Part shown: positions 18,166 to 28,134 of the stretch, piece after piece
Position numbering within the stretch: the first letter of the stretch is position 1
How the letters are laid out: the number at the start of each line of letters is the position of its first letter
NCBI GenBank assembly: GCA_016217545.1
Contig: JACRHT010000002.1
Span: 1 to 64,000 of the forward strand
Source of the DNA: Opitutia bacterium
Lineage (GTDB): Bacteria; Verrucomicrobiota; Verrucomicrobiia; Opitutales; Opitutaceae
Length of the DNA: 64,000 bases
Direction: 5' to 3'
Made by a program: the position numbers and the translations under genes
The notes under the pieces: model-generated
What the model was told of the DNA's origin: nothing
Seen by the model: only the letters and a program-made list of their open reading frames with translations
The model's database searches: none

Positions 18166-20658
18166 CTATTCGTCGCGCAGCGCCACGAGGGGATCGATCT
18201 TCGCCGCGCGGCGCGCCGGCAGGTAGCTGGCGAGTAATGCCACCGCGATCAGCACGAGCGACACCGCCGCATACACGGTCGGCTCCGTGGGTTTCACGCC
18301 AAAGAGAAGGCTCGTCATGGAGTGGCTCAGCAGCGCGGCACCGACCAAGCCGAGCACGATGCCAATGCCTGTTTTCCACAGGCCTTGTTTCAGGATCAGG
18401 CCGATGATCTCGCCCTGCGACGCGCCGATCGCGCCACGCACGCCGATCTCGCGCGTGCGCTGCGAAACATCGTAGGCGAGCACGCCGTAGATGCCCAAGG
18501 CCGAGAGAAACAGCGCCAAGCCCGCGAACGCCACGAGCAGCAGCATGACGGCGCGGCGATTGTCGTAAGACGAGTCGACGACCTGCGCCATCGCGCCGGT
18601 GTCGAACAACGCGATGGCCGGATCGATTTCCTTCACCTTCGCGCGCAGCGCCACGACGACGTCCGCCGCCGGACGCTCGGTGCGCAGGAACAGCGTCAGG
18701 CCGCCGGGCCGACCGCCGAGCATGACTTGGTAGATGAAAGGGTTTCCGCTCTTCTCCTCCACGCCGTTGTGAGGCACGTCCTTCACGACGCCGACGATGG
18801 TCGGCCAATCCGCGTCCTTCTGCGGCCGGGGACCGAACGCAAAACGGCCACCCAAGGCGGAGCGGTTCGGGAAATATTTCTTCGCAAAGCTCTCATCGAC
18901 GACGAACACGCGGCGCCCCGGCGCGAGGTCGCCCTCCTCAAAAAAACGTCCCTCGACCAGCTTGAGCCCGAGCGTCTCCAAATAGCCCGGCGTCACCACG
19001 ACGCGGAAAGCTCCCGGCTGCGGCGCGCCCGGCGGCAGCGTGTCGTTCTCGAGCGTGAACGCATTGATCGGCAGCCCGCCTTCGAAAGGCGTGGCGAAGC
19101 CCAGCGCGACCGAGCTCACGCCGGGAATCTCGCGCAGCGCGGCGAGCATTCGCTCGCGGATCTTGTTCGCCGCCTCGTCGCTCGCGCGGTGCGCCTGCGG
19201 CAATGCGATCCGCCCGGTGACGACGTGCGACGGATCGAAACCCGGATTGACCTCGAGCGCCTTGGCAAAGCTCTGGATCAGAAGTCCCGCACCCGTGAGC
19301 AGCATCAACGCCACGGCGACCTGCGCCACGACGAGCGTGCTGCTGAGCGCGCGCACGCCGCGGCCCGACGACGCGCCGCGCGTGCCCCGCTGAATCACTT
19401 CGGCCAGGTTGGTTCGCAGCACGTGAAAAACGGGGATTAGTCCGATCAACACGCCGACCACGAGCGAGAGCGCCACGGCGAAGCCGAGCACGCGCAGATC
19501 GATCGTCGCGGCCATGGCCTCCGGCAGCATTTTCGCGAGGTAGAAATTCGTCGCCTTGAGCGCGCCCCACGCGAACAGCACGCCGAGCACGGCGCCGAGG
19601 CCGGTGAGCAGCAGGCTCTCGAGCAGCAACTGCCGCGCGATGATGCGCCGGCTCGCGCCGAGCGCCGAGCGGATCGCCAGCTCCGATTGGCGGGCGTTCG
19701 ACCGCGCAAGGAGCAGGTTGGCGACGTTCACGCAGCCGATGAGCAGCACGAACGCGACGCCGCCCTGAAGCAGCAACAGCGTGGGCCGCACGGGCTCGAC
19801 GCGCTGCTCCTGCACGCCGCCGACGTTCATCGTCATGCCGGAACGTTCGACAAAGGCTTTCAACGGCGGTGGGCCGGCGTCGACGTAGATTTTCTCGAGC
19901 GTCTTGGCTTCGGCGTCGGCCGCGCCGATCGTCGCGCCGGGCTTCAGTCGGCCGTAAAGATTGATGCCTACGCCGTAGCGCCCCTGCGGATTCTCCGCGC
20001 CCGCCGGCCAGCTCAGGGGCATGACGAATTTCACGCGCGCGTCGAAAGCCTCGAACTCACGCGGCGCCACGCCGATGATCTTGTAAGCATCGCCGTCGAT
20101 GCGGATTTCCCGCCCGATCACCTCCGGGCTCTCGTTGAACTGCGCGCGCCAAAACGACTGGGTCAGCACCGCGACGCGGTCCGCGCCCTGCTTGTTTTGC
20201 TCCTTGGTGAAGAAGGTGCCGAGAATCGGCTGCACGCGCAGGATCGAGAAGATCTCGGAGGTCGCCTTGGCCGCCGGCGTGCGCACCACCGCGCCCTCCT
20301 CGCCGACCATGTTGTAGGAAAACGACCACAGGCCGAGCGTCTCGTAGGACGTCGCGTTCTTCGAGTAGTCGAGATAGAAAGGGATGTTCGCCGGCATGTG
20401 GGGCAGACCCGCCTTCTTCGCCGACGTGTAGAGTTCGACGATCCGAGCCGGCTCCGAAAACGGCAGCGGCTTCAGCATCAGCGAATACACCGTCGAAAAA
20501 ATCGCGGTCGTCGCGCCGATGCAGAGCGCGAGCGTGAGCAGCGTGGTAGCGGCGAAGCCGCGGCTTTTCCAAAGCAGGCGAAACGCGTGGCGCAGGTCGC
20601 CGGGGACGCCGGCAAGCAAGCCGCTGGAACCCGTAGCGGAGGCGTGGGGGTGGGACAT
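18166..20658 (-). CDS. ADOP-type duplicated ABC permease (MacB/FtsX fold)
   Basis: Large permease of 830 residues with two MacB_PCD periplasmic domains and two FtsX-like membrane domains. The first membrane helix is at about residues 35-57 (LLTLALCIGATTAIFSTV). A periplasmic domain with MPANIPFYLDYSK and QSFWRAQFNESPEVIGREI follows, then the first FtsX block ending near GTRGASSGRG. A second repeat ends in the signature SLVLIAVALLASYLPARRAAKIDPLVALRDE. This is the duplicated permease architecture known from Acidobacteria and Verrucomicrobia. No ATPase or membrane-fusion partner lies next to it. The start is the ATG giving MSHPHASATG. The transported substrate is unknown. Confidence 0.9.
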   Translation of the reverse strand: MSHPHASATGSSGLLAGVPGDLRHAFRLLWKSRGFAATTLLTLALCIGATTAIFSTVYSLMLKPLPFSEPARIVELYTSAKKAGLPHMPANIPFYLDYSKNATSYETLGLWSFSYNMVGEEGAVVRTPAAKATSEIFSILRVQPILGTFFTKEQNKQGADRVAVLTQSFWRAQFNESPEVIGREIRIDGDAYKIIGVAPREFEAFDARVKFVMPLSWPAGAENPQGRYGVGINLYGRLKPGATIGAADAEAKTLEKIYVDAGPPPLKAFVERSGMTMNVGGVQEQRVEPVRPTLLLLQGGVAFVLLIGCVNVANLLLARSNARQSELAIRSALGASRRIIARQLLLESLLLTGLGAVLGVLFAWGALKATNFYLAKMLPEAMAATIDLRVLGFAVALSLVVGVLIGLIPVFHVLRTNLAEVIQRGTRGASSGRGVRALSSTLVVAQVAVALMLLTGAGLLIQSFAKALEVNPGFDPSHVVTGRIALPQAHRASDEAANKIRERMLAALREIPGVSSVALGFATPFEGGLPINAFTLENDTLPPGAPQPGAFRVVVTPGYLETLGLKLVEGRFFEEGDLAPGRRVFVVDESFAKKYFPNRSALGGRFAFGPRPQKDADWPTIVGVVKDVPHNGVEEKSGNPFIYQVMLGGRPGGLTLFLRTERPAADVVVALRAKVKEIDPAIALFDTGAMAQVVDSSYDNRRAVMLLLVAFAGLALFLSALGIYGVLAYDVSQRTREIGVRGAIGASQGEIIGLILKQGLWKTGIGIVLGLVGAALLSHSMTSLLFGVKPTEPTVYAAVSLVLIAVALLASYLPARRAAKIDPLVALRDE

Positions 20659-20795
20659 GTTGCGTGAGAACCCTGCGAAGCGGACCAAAGTTACACCAAT
20701 TCCCTGCTCCGGGAGTTTCACCCGGCCCTGCAATCAAAATTTTCTCGCTCCAACACACGGCTTTGCTTCAGCCCGGAAGCGGCTATTTTTCCCGC

Positions 20796-21050
20796 ATGGA
20801 TCCGAAGACGATCGCCAACGAAATCTGCGATCAGGCCGATGACTTCCTCGCCGGGGTGCGGAAACGCGACGAAGCCAAGGCCGGCATCGCGGAATACCTC
20901 ACCCTCCACCACCGCTCGCTCGCGCCCGCCGACAAGAAGGCCATCATCGATCAGACGATGCGCATCCTCGACAACGAGGGCTTTTTCGAGGCCGAAGCCG
21001 GGGGCGAAGGCGAGGACGCAGGCGATTTTTCCGAGGCCGGGGAAAGCTGA
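20796..21050 (+). CDS. Small acidic protein, function unknown
   Basis: An 84-residue protein with no recognised family. It is mostly helical and ends in a very acidic tail rich in Glu, Gly and Asp. The start is the ATG giving MDPKTIANEICDQADDF; the longer upstream frame covers the non-coding gap after the divergent permease. Codon bias across the frame is strong, supporting it as real. It converges with the hybrid kinase gene ten bases downstream. Confidence 0.6.
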   Translation: MDPKTIANEICDQADDFLAGVRKRDEAKAGIAEYLTLHHRSLAPADKKAIIDQTMRILDNEGFFEAEAGGEGEDAGDFSEAGES

Positions 21051-21060
21051 TCCGTTCCGT

Positions 21061-24000
21061 TCAGTTGCGCGGGCGGGAGAATTTCTCGACGGCGCACGCG
21101 AGCTCGTGCTTGCGCACCGGCTTGGAAAGGAATCCCGCCATGCCGAGCGATTCGCAACGCGTCCGGTCCTCGGTGCTGCTGTTGGCGGTCAGCGCCACAA
21201 TCGGCGGCGTCCGCGAACCGTCCCGCCGCCGGATCGCCGCCGTCGCCTCGTAGCCGTCCCGCACCGGCATGCGGCAATCCATGAACACGAGGTCGTAGCG
21301 CTTCTGGGCCGTGCGAGTGATCGCCTCGTCGCCATTGGCGGCGACATCCACCGTGCAGCCGAGCGACTCGAGCATCGACTTCGCGATGTAGCGATTCACC
21401 TCATCGTCCTCGACCAGCAGGATCGCACGCGGAGCGAGTTTCAGCGGGACCGTCTCCGTCCGCACAACCGGCGCCCGCGCCGGGCGGCGCAGACGGCTGA
21501 GTTCCTCGACCAAGTATTCAGGATGCAACAACGGCTTGCGAACGAGGCCGGCAGGCGCGAGTTCGGCGGCGTCCTCGAGCTCGAACCCCCAGGGGGCTGC
21601 GAGAATCACCGGGAGCTTTGTCGGATCGTTCTGCCGCCACTCCAGAAGCGCCGTGCGCTCGAGCACCGCAACCGAGAGATCGATCAACAGCGCGGTGAAC
21701 CCGCCGCCCCGGAGCCGCTCGCGCGCTTCCGCCACGCTGCCGGCGGTCACGACCTCCACCCCGGTTCGAATCCCGATCGCCGCAATCGCCTCCGCGGCCG
21801 CCGGCAAATCGTCGATCGCGAGCACGCGCCAGCCTCGTGACGACATCGCCACCGCGGGCAATTCCACCGGCAGATCGATCACGAAGGCGAATGTCGAACC
21901 GCGTGCCCGCTCGCTGACGATTTCGATCCTCCCGCCCATGAGTCCAACGAGGTGCTTGCAGATGGCGAGGCCGAGCCCGGTTCCGCCATAGCGGCGCGTC
22001 GACGACGCGTCTTGTTGGGTGAACTTGTCGAAGAGGCGCTCCTGCGCCTCGGGTGCGATTCCGATTCCGGTATCCTCCACCGAAAATCGCATGCGCTCCG
22101 AACCGGCGGCCGCTCCCGGCTCACGGCTCACGCGCACCACGATATGCCCGCGGTCGGTGAACTTGATCGCGTTGGAAATGAGATTGAGCAGCACTTGGCG
22201 CAACCGTCCCGCGTCACCTACGACCATCCCCGGCAGATCCGGCGCCAGCACCAGGACGAGTTCGAGTTCCTTCTCCAGCGCCTTGGCGTGCAAGGTCTCG
22301 ATCGCATCGATCACCGGCTGGCGCGGCTCGAACGACTCCTGCGCGAGGGTCACGTGCCCCGCCTCGATTTTCGAGAAATCCAGCACGTCGTTCAACAGCG
22401 TCAACAGTCCGCCCGCGCTGACCCGCAACGCATCGAGAAACTCCCGCTGAGTGGCATCGAGCGTGGTGTCAGCGAGCAGATCGGCCGAGCCGACAATGCC
22501 GTTCAGCGGCGTCCGGATCTCGTGACTGACGGTGGCGAGGAAGTCACTCTTGGCCGTGCTGGCGGCGGCCGCTGCTTCCTTCTCCCGTCGTTCGTGCTCG
22601 GCCCGCGCCTGGGCCTCTGCGACGAGCCGCTCGTGCTCGAGACGTTCGCGTTGCCGGCGCAGTCGCAGGCTCTGCGCCATCCACGCCCCGGCGCCCACCA
22701 GAGTGGCGAGCAGCACAACACCGCCGTAGCGAAACCAGAGCGTCTCCCAGACATGCGGCGCCAGCTCGAGCACGGGAATCTCGGCGGCCGGCCCACGGCG
22801 TCCATCGCGGCCGACCGCGCGCACGGCGAACCGGTAGCGGCCGGGCGCGAGTTCAAACAGATCCACCCGGCGATTCGGTCCGGCATCGCGCCACTCGTTG
22901 CGTCCGCCATCGAGCGAATATTCGAACCGCAGCGTCTCCGCGTCGGTGAGGTTGACGGCGGAAAAACTCACCGACACGCGGCGCGTGCCGGCCGGCAGCG
23001 AAACCTTCTCCACCCGCGCGATCGGCTGCGAAACACCGTCGACCTCCAAACCAGTGAGAAAAGTCGGTGGCATCGGCACCGCCTCGAATCGCTGCCGCGG
23101 TTCGAGGAACGTCACGCCGCGCATTGTCGCGATGACGAAGCGCCCGTCACTCGTGCGCCGCCACAGCGGCGAAACGCCATCGCGCAGCGCGAACGGCAGT
23201 CCGTCGGTCTGGTCGATGAGCACGAAGTCCAAGGCGGGGGCTCCCCCGCCCAGCCACCGCTCCACCGATTGGCGCGTGATGCGCAACAGCCCGCGGTCCG
23301 TGCCGGCCCAAATGTTGCCATCGTCATCGTGGAAGATCATTTGGGCGATTGCCGGAGGGAGACCCGACGCACTGGTGACGCGATGCCACGCGCCATTCGC
23401 GCGCACGACCAAGCCGCCGTCCTCCCACGCCACCCACAGCCGGCCCGCCGCATCGCAATGCACGGCCTCAACGCCAGCCACGCGATCCGCCACCGTCTCG
23501 TGGCGCACTTGATCCGCCTTGAACGCAAACAGCCCCGCGCGGCGGCTCGCCGCCCAGATCGTCCCGTCCACATCTTCCGCGAGCGCGTGAAAACGCGTGG
23601 CCGGCACGCCTTCCTCCGGCGTGTAGATGCGAAACTGTCCGGCGCGCTCGCGCGCGACGCCGGTGTTGGTCACAATCCAGAGCGAACCGTCGCGCGCCGC
23701 GTGGAGACCGTAGACGACTTCGTCGCCGGTGCCCGAACGCGGATGGAGCAACGTGTCGGAGTCGCTGACTTCCAACGCACCTTCACCAAATGTGCCCGCC
23801 CAGATGTGTCCCCGCGCGTCACGCTCCAGTGTCATCGGCCATGAGCCGGTCGGCCGGAACCGCTCGCCCAAGGGCGCGGGCGCCGGTTGAAACACGCCGT
23901 CGCGCAACAACACCACGCCGCCGCCGTGCGTCGCGACGAGGAACTCGCCCGGTGCGGTTTCGAGCACGCTGTTGACGACCGGCTGCTTCAAGCCGGCCTG

Positions 24001-25017
24001 CCGTCCGAGTGTGAGCACACGGTTCGGTCGCAAGCGAGTCAGCCCACCGCCGTTGGTTCCGAGCCAGATGTTGTGTGCGCTATCCTCGAAGACAGCCTGC
24101 ACGGCGTCGTTCTCGAGCCCCTCTTCCATCGTGACACGAAGCCATCGGTTGGGCGCCAGCCGGGCGTAGGCACCGCGGGTGGAACTGGCGATCCAGAGCC
24201 GTCCGCGCGAGTCCTCCAGCAGACGGATGTAATCCGGCGGCAGAAACTCGGGCCGAGGAAAATCCTCCACCACACCGCCGCCGCGCCAGCGGACAATCCG
24301 GCCGCGAATCGCGATCCAGACGCCGCCTCGAGCGGAGGCCGCGATGCCGCCCAATTGCTCGCGCGGATCGTCGGAACTGAAGATGACGTCCCACTTGCCG
24401 TTTCGCCACAGACAGATGCGTTGCGGCTGCGTGAGCCAGAGATTCCCCTCGTCGTCGGTCGCCAACGCCGACCCTTGAATCGTCCGCGGCCCGATGTCCG
24501 GCAAAGGCAACTCGCGGAAGTGCTCCCCGTCGGCGCAGGTGAATGCCTTGCCACCGAACGTGACGAGAATCTGGCCGTTCAACTCGACGAGGGAGTGCGA
24601 GGGCTCCATGGGGATGCCCTGCTCGGCGCCATACCAGCGCCATTTCCCATCGTGCATGCGCCCCAAGCCGCGATTGCCCGCGAGCCAGAGAGCGCCATCA
24701 CGCGCCACCAGCATGTGCAGCACCATGCCGTCGTGCAGCGCCGGCGCATCCGGCGGCGCAATCACCTCGAACCGCATGCCATCGAAGCGAGTGAGATTCG
24801 AATACGAACCGATCCACAAGTGGCCGTCCGCCGTTTGGGCGAAAGAGGTCGGCGCCACGTGCGGATAACCCGCCTCGACCGTCCACACTCGCACGTGGAA
24901 TTCAGCCGTCGCGGGCGTGAAAATATCCCGCTGCGCCAGCACAGTGCCTGCAACAAGGAAGCAGGCGGCGAGGAATAACTTGCGGGCGCGTGCGGGAATT
25001 CGTCCTGTGAGTATCAC
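21061..25017 (-). CDS. Giant one-protein two-component system (Reg_prop/Y_Y_Y hybrid kinase, double receiver)
   Basis: A 1318-residue hybrid kinase. A signal peptide ([21 protein letters not shown], cleavage near VLAQ) leads into about 650 periplasmic residues of beta-propeller repeats of the two-component-regulator propeller type (recurrent GxLWIGS, GHIWAGT, GNIWAGT). A Y_Y_Y domain and one membrane helix (about 760-782) follow. Cytoplasmic HisKA has its phosphoacceptor near residue 830 ([13 protein letters not shown]), and HATPase_c has [15 protein letters not shown] and GTGLGLA. There are two receivers: a divergent one with a single Asp near 1109 (LLIDLSV) and a canonical one with Asp near 1244 (VFMDCRMP). 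No HTH output domain is present. Such proteins usually sense polysaccharide breakdown products; that role is inferred. The start is GTG. Confidence 0.93.
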   Translation of the reverse strand: MILTGRIPARARKLFLAACFLVAGTVLAQRDIFTPATAEFHVRVWTVEAGYPHVAPTSFAQTADGHLWIGSYSNLTRFDGMRFEVIAPPDAPALHDGMVLHMLVARDGALWLAGNRGLGRMHDGKWRWYGAEQGIPMEPSHSLVELNGQILVTFGGKAFTCADGEHFRELPLPDIGPRTIQGSALATDDEGNLWLTQPQRICLWRNGKWDVIFSSDDPREQLGGIAASARGGVWIAIRGRIVRWRGGGVVEDFPRPEFLPPDYIRLLEDSRGRLWIASSTRGAYARLAPNRWLRVTMEEGLENDAVQAVFEDSAHNIWLGTNGGGLTRLRPNRVLTLGRQAGLKQPVVNSVLETAPGEFLVATHGGGVVLLRDGVFQPAPAPLGERFRPTGSWPMTLERDARGHIWAGTFGEGALEVSDSDTLLHPRSGTGDEVVYGLHAARDGSLWIVTNTGVARERAGQFRIYTPEEGVPATRFHALAEDVDGTIWAASRRAGLFAFKADQVRHETVADRVAGVEAVHCDAAGRLWVAWEDGGLVVRANGAWHRVTSASGLPPAIAQMIFHDDDGNIWAGTDRGLLRITRQSVERWLGGGAPALDFVLIDQTDGLPFALRDGVSPLWRRTSDGRFVIATMRGVTFLEPRQRFEAVPMPPTFLTGLEVDGVSQPIARVEKVSLPAGTRRVSVSFSAVNLTDAETLRFEYSLDGGRNEWRDAGPNRRVDLFELAPGRYRFAVRAVGRDGRRGPAAEIPVLELAPHVWETLWFRYGGVVLLATLVGAGAWMAQSLRLRRQRERLEHERLVAEAQARAEHERREKEAAAAASTAKSDFLATVSHEIRTPLNGIVGSADLLADTTLDATQREFLDALRVSAGGLLTLLNDVLDFSKIEAGHVTLAQESFEPRQPVIDAIETLHAKALEKELELVLVLAPDLPGMVVGDAGRLRQVLLNLISNAIKFTDRGHIVVRVSREPGAAAGSERMRFSVEDTGIGIAPEAQERLFDKFTQQDASSTRRYGGTGLGLAICKHLVGLMGGRIEIVSERARGSTFAFVIDLPVELPAVAMSSRGWRVLAIDDLPAAAEAIAAIGIRTGVEVVTAGSVAEARERLRGGGFTALLIDLSVAVLERTALLEWRQNDPTKLPVILAAPWGFELEDAAELAPAGLVRKPLLHPEYLVEELSRLRRPARAPVVRTETVPLKLAPRAILLVEDDEVNRYIAKSMLESLGCTVDVAANGDEAITRTAQKRYDLVFMDCRMPVRDGYEATAAIRRRDGSRTPPIVALTANSSTEDRTRCESLGMAGFLSKPVRKHELACAVEKFSRPRN

Positions 25018-25087
25018 GTGGTTCGTAGGGCCCTATGGACCTACTGTTTCTCGCGCCCTTCCACGCGTCCAGCTTCGTTTCGATTTT

Positions 25088-25537
25088 ATGAACTACTCCA
25101 GCCCTGACCTTGGCCAACATCCCCCGCGCAGCCCGCGCGCCCGCCTCGGCGGCTATGCGCACCTGCCCCGCCTGCTCGACAAGGCCCGCGCCCAACTCGC
25201 CGGCAAGATGGGCGAATACAACTGGAACTGCCCGCTCGACCAGCGCTTCTTCGCTTTCGTCGGCGTCACGGCCGACGCGCTGCTCGCCGCCGTGAAGGAG
25301 GGCAAGGGCGACGCCGAGATGCTCGAGTGGCTTTCAGCCAACCAGCAGCCCAAGCGCGCCGCCTGGGAAATTCTCGCCTGGTCGCAATGGCTCGAAAGCC
25401 TCGCGCCCGGCGACGTCACACGCCACGAGACATTCGCGGAGCACATCCGGAAGATGGCGCCGAAACGCGACGACATCCGCACGATGTTCGACCGGCTGGA
25501 GCTCGACGACTACTTCAGCTTCGGCGGCAAGGCGTGA
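25088..25537 (+). CDS. DUF5069 family protein
   Basis: A 149-residue protein of a conserved but uncharacterised family common in Verrucomicrobia and relatives. Recognisable are the N-terminal RLGGYAHLPRLLDKARA, the middle segment YNWNCPLDQRFFAFVG and the C-terminal FFRL-like MFDRLELDDYFSFGG. It is likely cytoplasmic, with no signal peptide. It is transcribed divergently from the giant hybrid kinase and converges with pdxH. No catalytic motif is evident. Confidence 0.82.
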   Translation: MNYSSPDLGQHPPRSPRARLGGYAHLPRLLDKARAQLAGKMGEYNWNCPLDQRFFAFVGVTADALLAAVKEGKGDAEMLEWLSANQQPKRAAWEILAWSQWLESLAPGDVTRHETFAEHIRKMAPKRDDIRTMFDRLELDDYFSFGGKA

Positions 25538-25543
25538 ACCTGC

Positions 25544-25589
25544 CGTCGGCATCGCGCCGACGTCCCGAAGAAGACCGGCGAAGAGCCGG
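25544..25589. repeat. Hairpin pair in convergent gap
   Basis: CGTCGGC-ATCGC-GCCGACG (25544-25562) and CCGGC-GAAGA-GCCGG (25575-25589) lie between two converging genes. The second, continuing as GCCGGCGCGTCTC, resembles the hairpin at 26276-26294. They are either REP-like elements or a structure insulating the two 3' ends. Confidence 0.5.
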
Positions 25590-25597
25590 CGCGTCTC

Positions 25598-26236
25598 TCA
25601 CGGCATCAACCGCTCGACCGTCCACTTCCCGTCGGGCTGGCGTCGATACATGAACCGATCGTGCAGCCGGTTCGGACGCCCCTGCCAAAACTCAAACGTC
25701 TCCGGCGTCACGCGATAGCCGCCCCAATTCGTCGGCAGCGGGATCACGCCCTGTGCAAACTTCGCCTTCATCTCGGCGAACTTCTGCTCCAGCAGCGCGC
25801 GCGTGGTGATGACCGAACTCTGTCGCGACGCCCAGGCCCCGATCTGGCTGTCGCGCGGTCGCGACAGGAAATACTTCAGCGACTCCGCCGCGCCGATCTT
25901 GTCCGCCCCGCCGGTGACGACGACCTGTCGCTCGAGCGGCAGCCACGGAAACATCAACGCCACCCGCGGATTCGCCCCGAGATCACGGGCCTTGGCACTC
26001 TCGTAGTTGGTGTAGAAAACGAAACCGCGCTCATCGAAACCCTTCAGCAGGACGGTGCGCAAGTTGGGGCGGCCCGTCGCGTCGGCGGTGGCCAGTGACA
26101 TGGCATTGGGCTCCAGCACCTGCGTCTCGATCGCCTCCCGCATCCAGAGGTCGAACTGCGCGAACGGACTGACGTTCAGGTCGGGCAGATCGAGCGAGCG
26201 CGACGCGTAGTTGCGGCGGAGTTCCTGCAGGTTCAT
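25598..26236 (-). CDS. pdxH: Pyridoxamine 5'-phosphate oxidase
   Basis: FMN-dependent oxidation of pyridoxine/pyridoxamine 5'-phosphate to pyridoxal 5'-phosphate, the last step of vitamin B6 salvage. The 212-residue protein starts MNLQELRRNYAS and shows the family core: NAMSLATAD, RTVLLKGFDERGFVFYTNYESAK, SRPRDSQIGAWASRQS and the C-terminal GRPNRLHDRF with ERLMP at the end. The length is normal (E. coli 218). The start is fixed by the typical N-terminus; a longer frame would run into the ispH promoter region. Confidence 0.96.
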   Translation of the reverse strand: MNLQELRRNYASRSLDLPDLNVSPFAQFDLWMREAIETQVLEPNAMSLATADATGRPNLRTVLLKGFDERGFVFYTNYESAKARDLGANPRVALMFPWLPLERQVVVTGGADKIGAAESLKYFLSRPRDSQIGAWASRQSSVITTRALLEQKFAEMKAKFAQGVIPLPTNWGGYRVTPETFEFWQGRPNRLHDRFMYRRQPDGKWTVERLMP

Positions 26237-26275
26237 GCCGCGCAGCTTCGCGATTCGTTCCGCCCGAGGCAAGCA

Positions 26276-26294
26276 GCCGGCGCGTGTCGCCGGC
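26276..26294. repeat. Hairpin in the pdxH-ispH divergent gap
   Basis: GCCGGC-GCGTGTC-GCCGGC forms a six-base stem within the 127-base divergent gap. It shares the GCCGGCGCGT core with the element at 25575-25597. No clear promoter boxes are otherwise assigned in this gap. Confidence 0.4.
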
Positions 26295-26363
26295 ACAGTT
26301 CTCCGCTGCGACACGCGCGACAGGAAGTTTGACGCTCCCCGGGGTTGTGCTTCCGTCAGGACT

Positions 26364-28085
26364 GTGTCCGTCGCCATCGCCCGCCTCCCTCTCCTTCTCG
26401 CGTTCAACCCGAGCAATCAGCTCGCGGTCGCCGTGGACGGCGCGCGCGTGCGCTTGCCCTTCGCCGGTGACCGGGCGGCCGCGGACTTGACCCGCTCCTT
26501 CCCGGCCCGCACGGAGCCGGCCGAGTATTTTTCGTTCACGCACGAAGGCACGGAATGGGCCGTATCGTTCGTGCAAGTCACGACTCCCGCGGCGGCCGGC
26601 GACCTCGCCTTTCGCTCGATCGAACAACTCGAGCGCCAGGGCGACCGCCTCGATCCGCTGCTCGCCGCCGTGCTGCCGCGGCTCGAGCCGCACCTGATCG
26701 AGATTCCCTACCTGCACCTCGGCGAGAACGACTACATCTACCGGTTCCGCGTCGAGAAGGACCGCAACCGCTCGATCTACGAGCAGGACGACACCGCGCG
26801 CGCCCTCTACCAGAGCAAGCTGTGCGAAGCCATCAAGGCCCTCTCGCGGACCAACGAGCGCTCGGCCTCCACGCCGGCCGTGCTCGATTTCGGCGCGGTG
26901 CACTACGTCATCCCCAGCCATTTCGGTTTCTGCCTCGGCGTGAAAAACGCCATCGAGCGCGCCTATGAATCGCTCGCGGAGAATCCCGGCCGCCGCGTCT
27001 TCATGCTGAGCGAGCTGATCCACAATCCGTTCGTGAACGAGGACCTCCTGCGCCGCGGCCTGCGCTACCTGCAAACCGACAAAGGCGTGCCGTTCACCGT
27101 CAGCGGCCGACCAGCGAACGCCGATCAGCCTGAGCCGTGGCTGTGGGATTCGCTGACCAGCGAGGACGTCGTGATCATCCCGGCCTTCGGCGCCACCGAC
27201 GAGGACAAGAAGCGCCTCATCCGCAAAGGCATTCGCGTCGCGCAATACGACGCCACGTGCATGCTCGTGGAAAAGGTCTGGAAAGCGGCCCGTGCATTCG
27301 GCCGCGAGGGGTTCACGGTCGTCATCCACGGCAAAAGCGAGCACGAGGAGACGAAGGCGACTTTCTCGAACACCCGCCGCTACGCGCCCGCCATCATCAT
27401 TCGTTCGCTCGACGAGGCGCGGCTCCTCGGCGACTACATCGCCAACCCCACGCCAGAGGGACGCGCCGCCATTCTCAAGAAATTCGAAGGCAAGACCACG
27501 CCCGACTTCGATCCCGCGCTGCACCTCGACCGGGTCGCCATCGTCAACCAGACGACGCTGCTGATGAACGAGACGGCGACCATCATCGACTACTTCAAGT
27601 CCATCTTCGCGGCAAAATACGGCGCGGCGGCCGGACTCGAGCACGTCGGCGGCGCAGGCAAGAAGGACACCCTTTGCTACGCGACGCAGGTGAACCAGGA
27701 CGCCCTCGCCCGCGCGCTGGGCGAGCCGCTCGACGCGGCCTTCGTGGTCGGCGGCAAGAACTCGTCGAACACCTACCAACTCTACCGCGTGTGCGAGCAA
27801 AAGCTCGGTGGCCGCGCCTTCTTCATCCAATCGGAGTCCAGCATCCGCTCGCGCTGCGAGATCGAACACTACGTTTTTCCCGCCAGCGGCCACGGCAAAG
27901 GCGGACACACGGAAGTGCACCCGCTGTGGTCGCACGCCGATACGGCGTCCAAACGCGTGCTCATCACCGGCGGCGCATCGTGTCCCGACGGACTGGTCCA
28001 GCAGGTGATCACACGCATCAACTCCTTCTTCCCGGCCACGGCGTTGCGCTCGATCGACGACGTCCTCGCCGATTTGGGAAAATAA
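26364..28085 (+). CDS. ispH: 4-Hydroxy-3-methylbut-2-enyl diphosphate reductase with long N-terminal extension
   Basis: Terminal iron-sulfur enzyme of the MEP isoprenoid pathway, producing IPP and DMAPP. The three cluster cysteines are present: C190 (HFGFCLGVKNAI), C299 (YDATCMLVEKVW) and C540 (GGASCPDGLV). Also present are active-site-type histidines in ELIHNP and HGKSEHEET, and the NQTT motif. The product is 573 residues, against about 310-420 for known types. The extra 180 residues at the N-terminus have clear coding bias and no recognised fold, and contain no internal Met, so the GTG at 26364 is the best start. DATC replaces the usual DTTC. It is divergent from pdxH. Confidence 0.9.
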   Translation: MSVAIARLPLLLAFNPSNQLAVAVDGARVRLPFAGDRAAADLTRSFPARTEPAEYFSFTHEGTEWAVSFVQVTTPAAAGDLAFRSIEQLERQGDRLDPLLAAVLPRLEPHLIEIPYLHLGENDYIYRFRVEKDRNRSIYEQDDTARALYQSKLCEAIKALSRTNERSASTPAVLDFGAVHYVIPSHFGFCLGVKNAIERAYESLAENPGRRVFMLSELIHNPFVNEDLLRRGLRYLQTDKGVPFTVSGRPANADQPEPWLWDSLTSEDVVIIPAFGATDEDKKRLIRKGIRVAQYDATCMLVEKVWKAARAFGREGFTVVIHGKSEHEETKATFSNTRRYAPAIIIRSLDEARLLGDYIANPTPEGRAAILKKFEGKTTPDFDPALHLDRVAIVNQTTLLMNETATIIDYFKSIFAAKYGAAAGLEHVGGAGKKDTLCYATQVNQDALARALGEPLDAAFVVGGKNSSNTYQLYRVCEQKLGGRAFFIQSESSIRSRCEIEHYVFPASGHGKGGHTEVHPLWSHADTASKRVLITGGASCPDGLVQQVITRINSFFPATALRSIDDVLADLGK

Positions 28086-28109
28086 AAAAGCCGGGCGCGA
28101 AGCCCGGCT
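28084..28109 (-). terminator. Rho-independent terminator of the outer-membrane protein gene
   Basis: On the minus strand the stem AGCCGGGC/GCCCGGCT is followed by TTTTTT. On the plus strand no T run follows, so it serves the minus-strand gene that ends at 28135, though it may also fold on the ispH transcript. Confidence 0.75.
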
Positions 28110-28134
28110 CGGGAGAGGCGCAAGGGCGCGAGCG

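Noticed and set aside
21764-21777. GGTTCGAATCCCG resembling a tRNA T-arm
   Set aside because: It lies inside the giant hybrid kinase gene, and no acceptor, anticodon or D arm can be drawn around it.
23230-23256. GC-rich GGCGGGGGCTCCCCCGCC inside the giant kinase gene
   Set aside because: It resembles a hairpin repeat but lacks the GTAGG start and is fully explained by codons of the propeller region.
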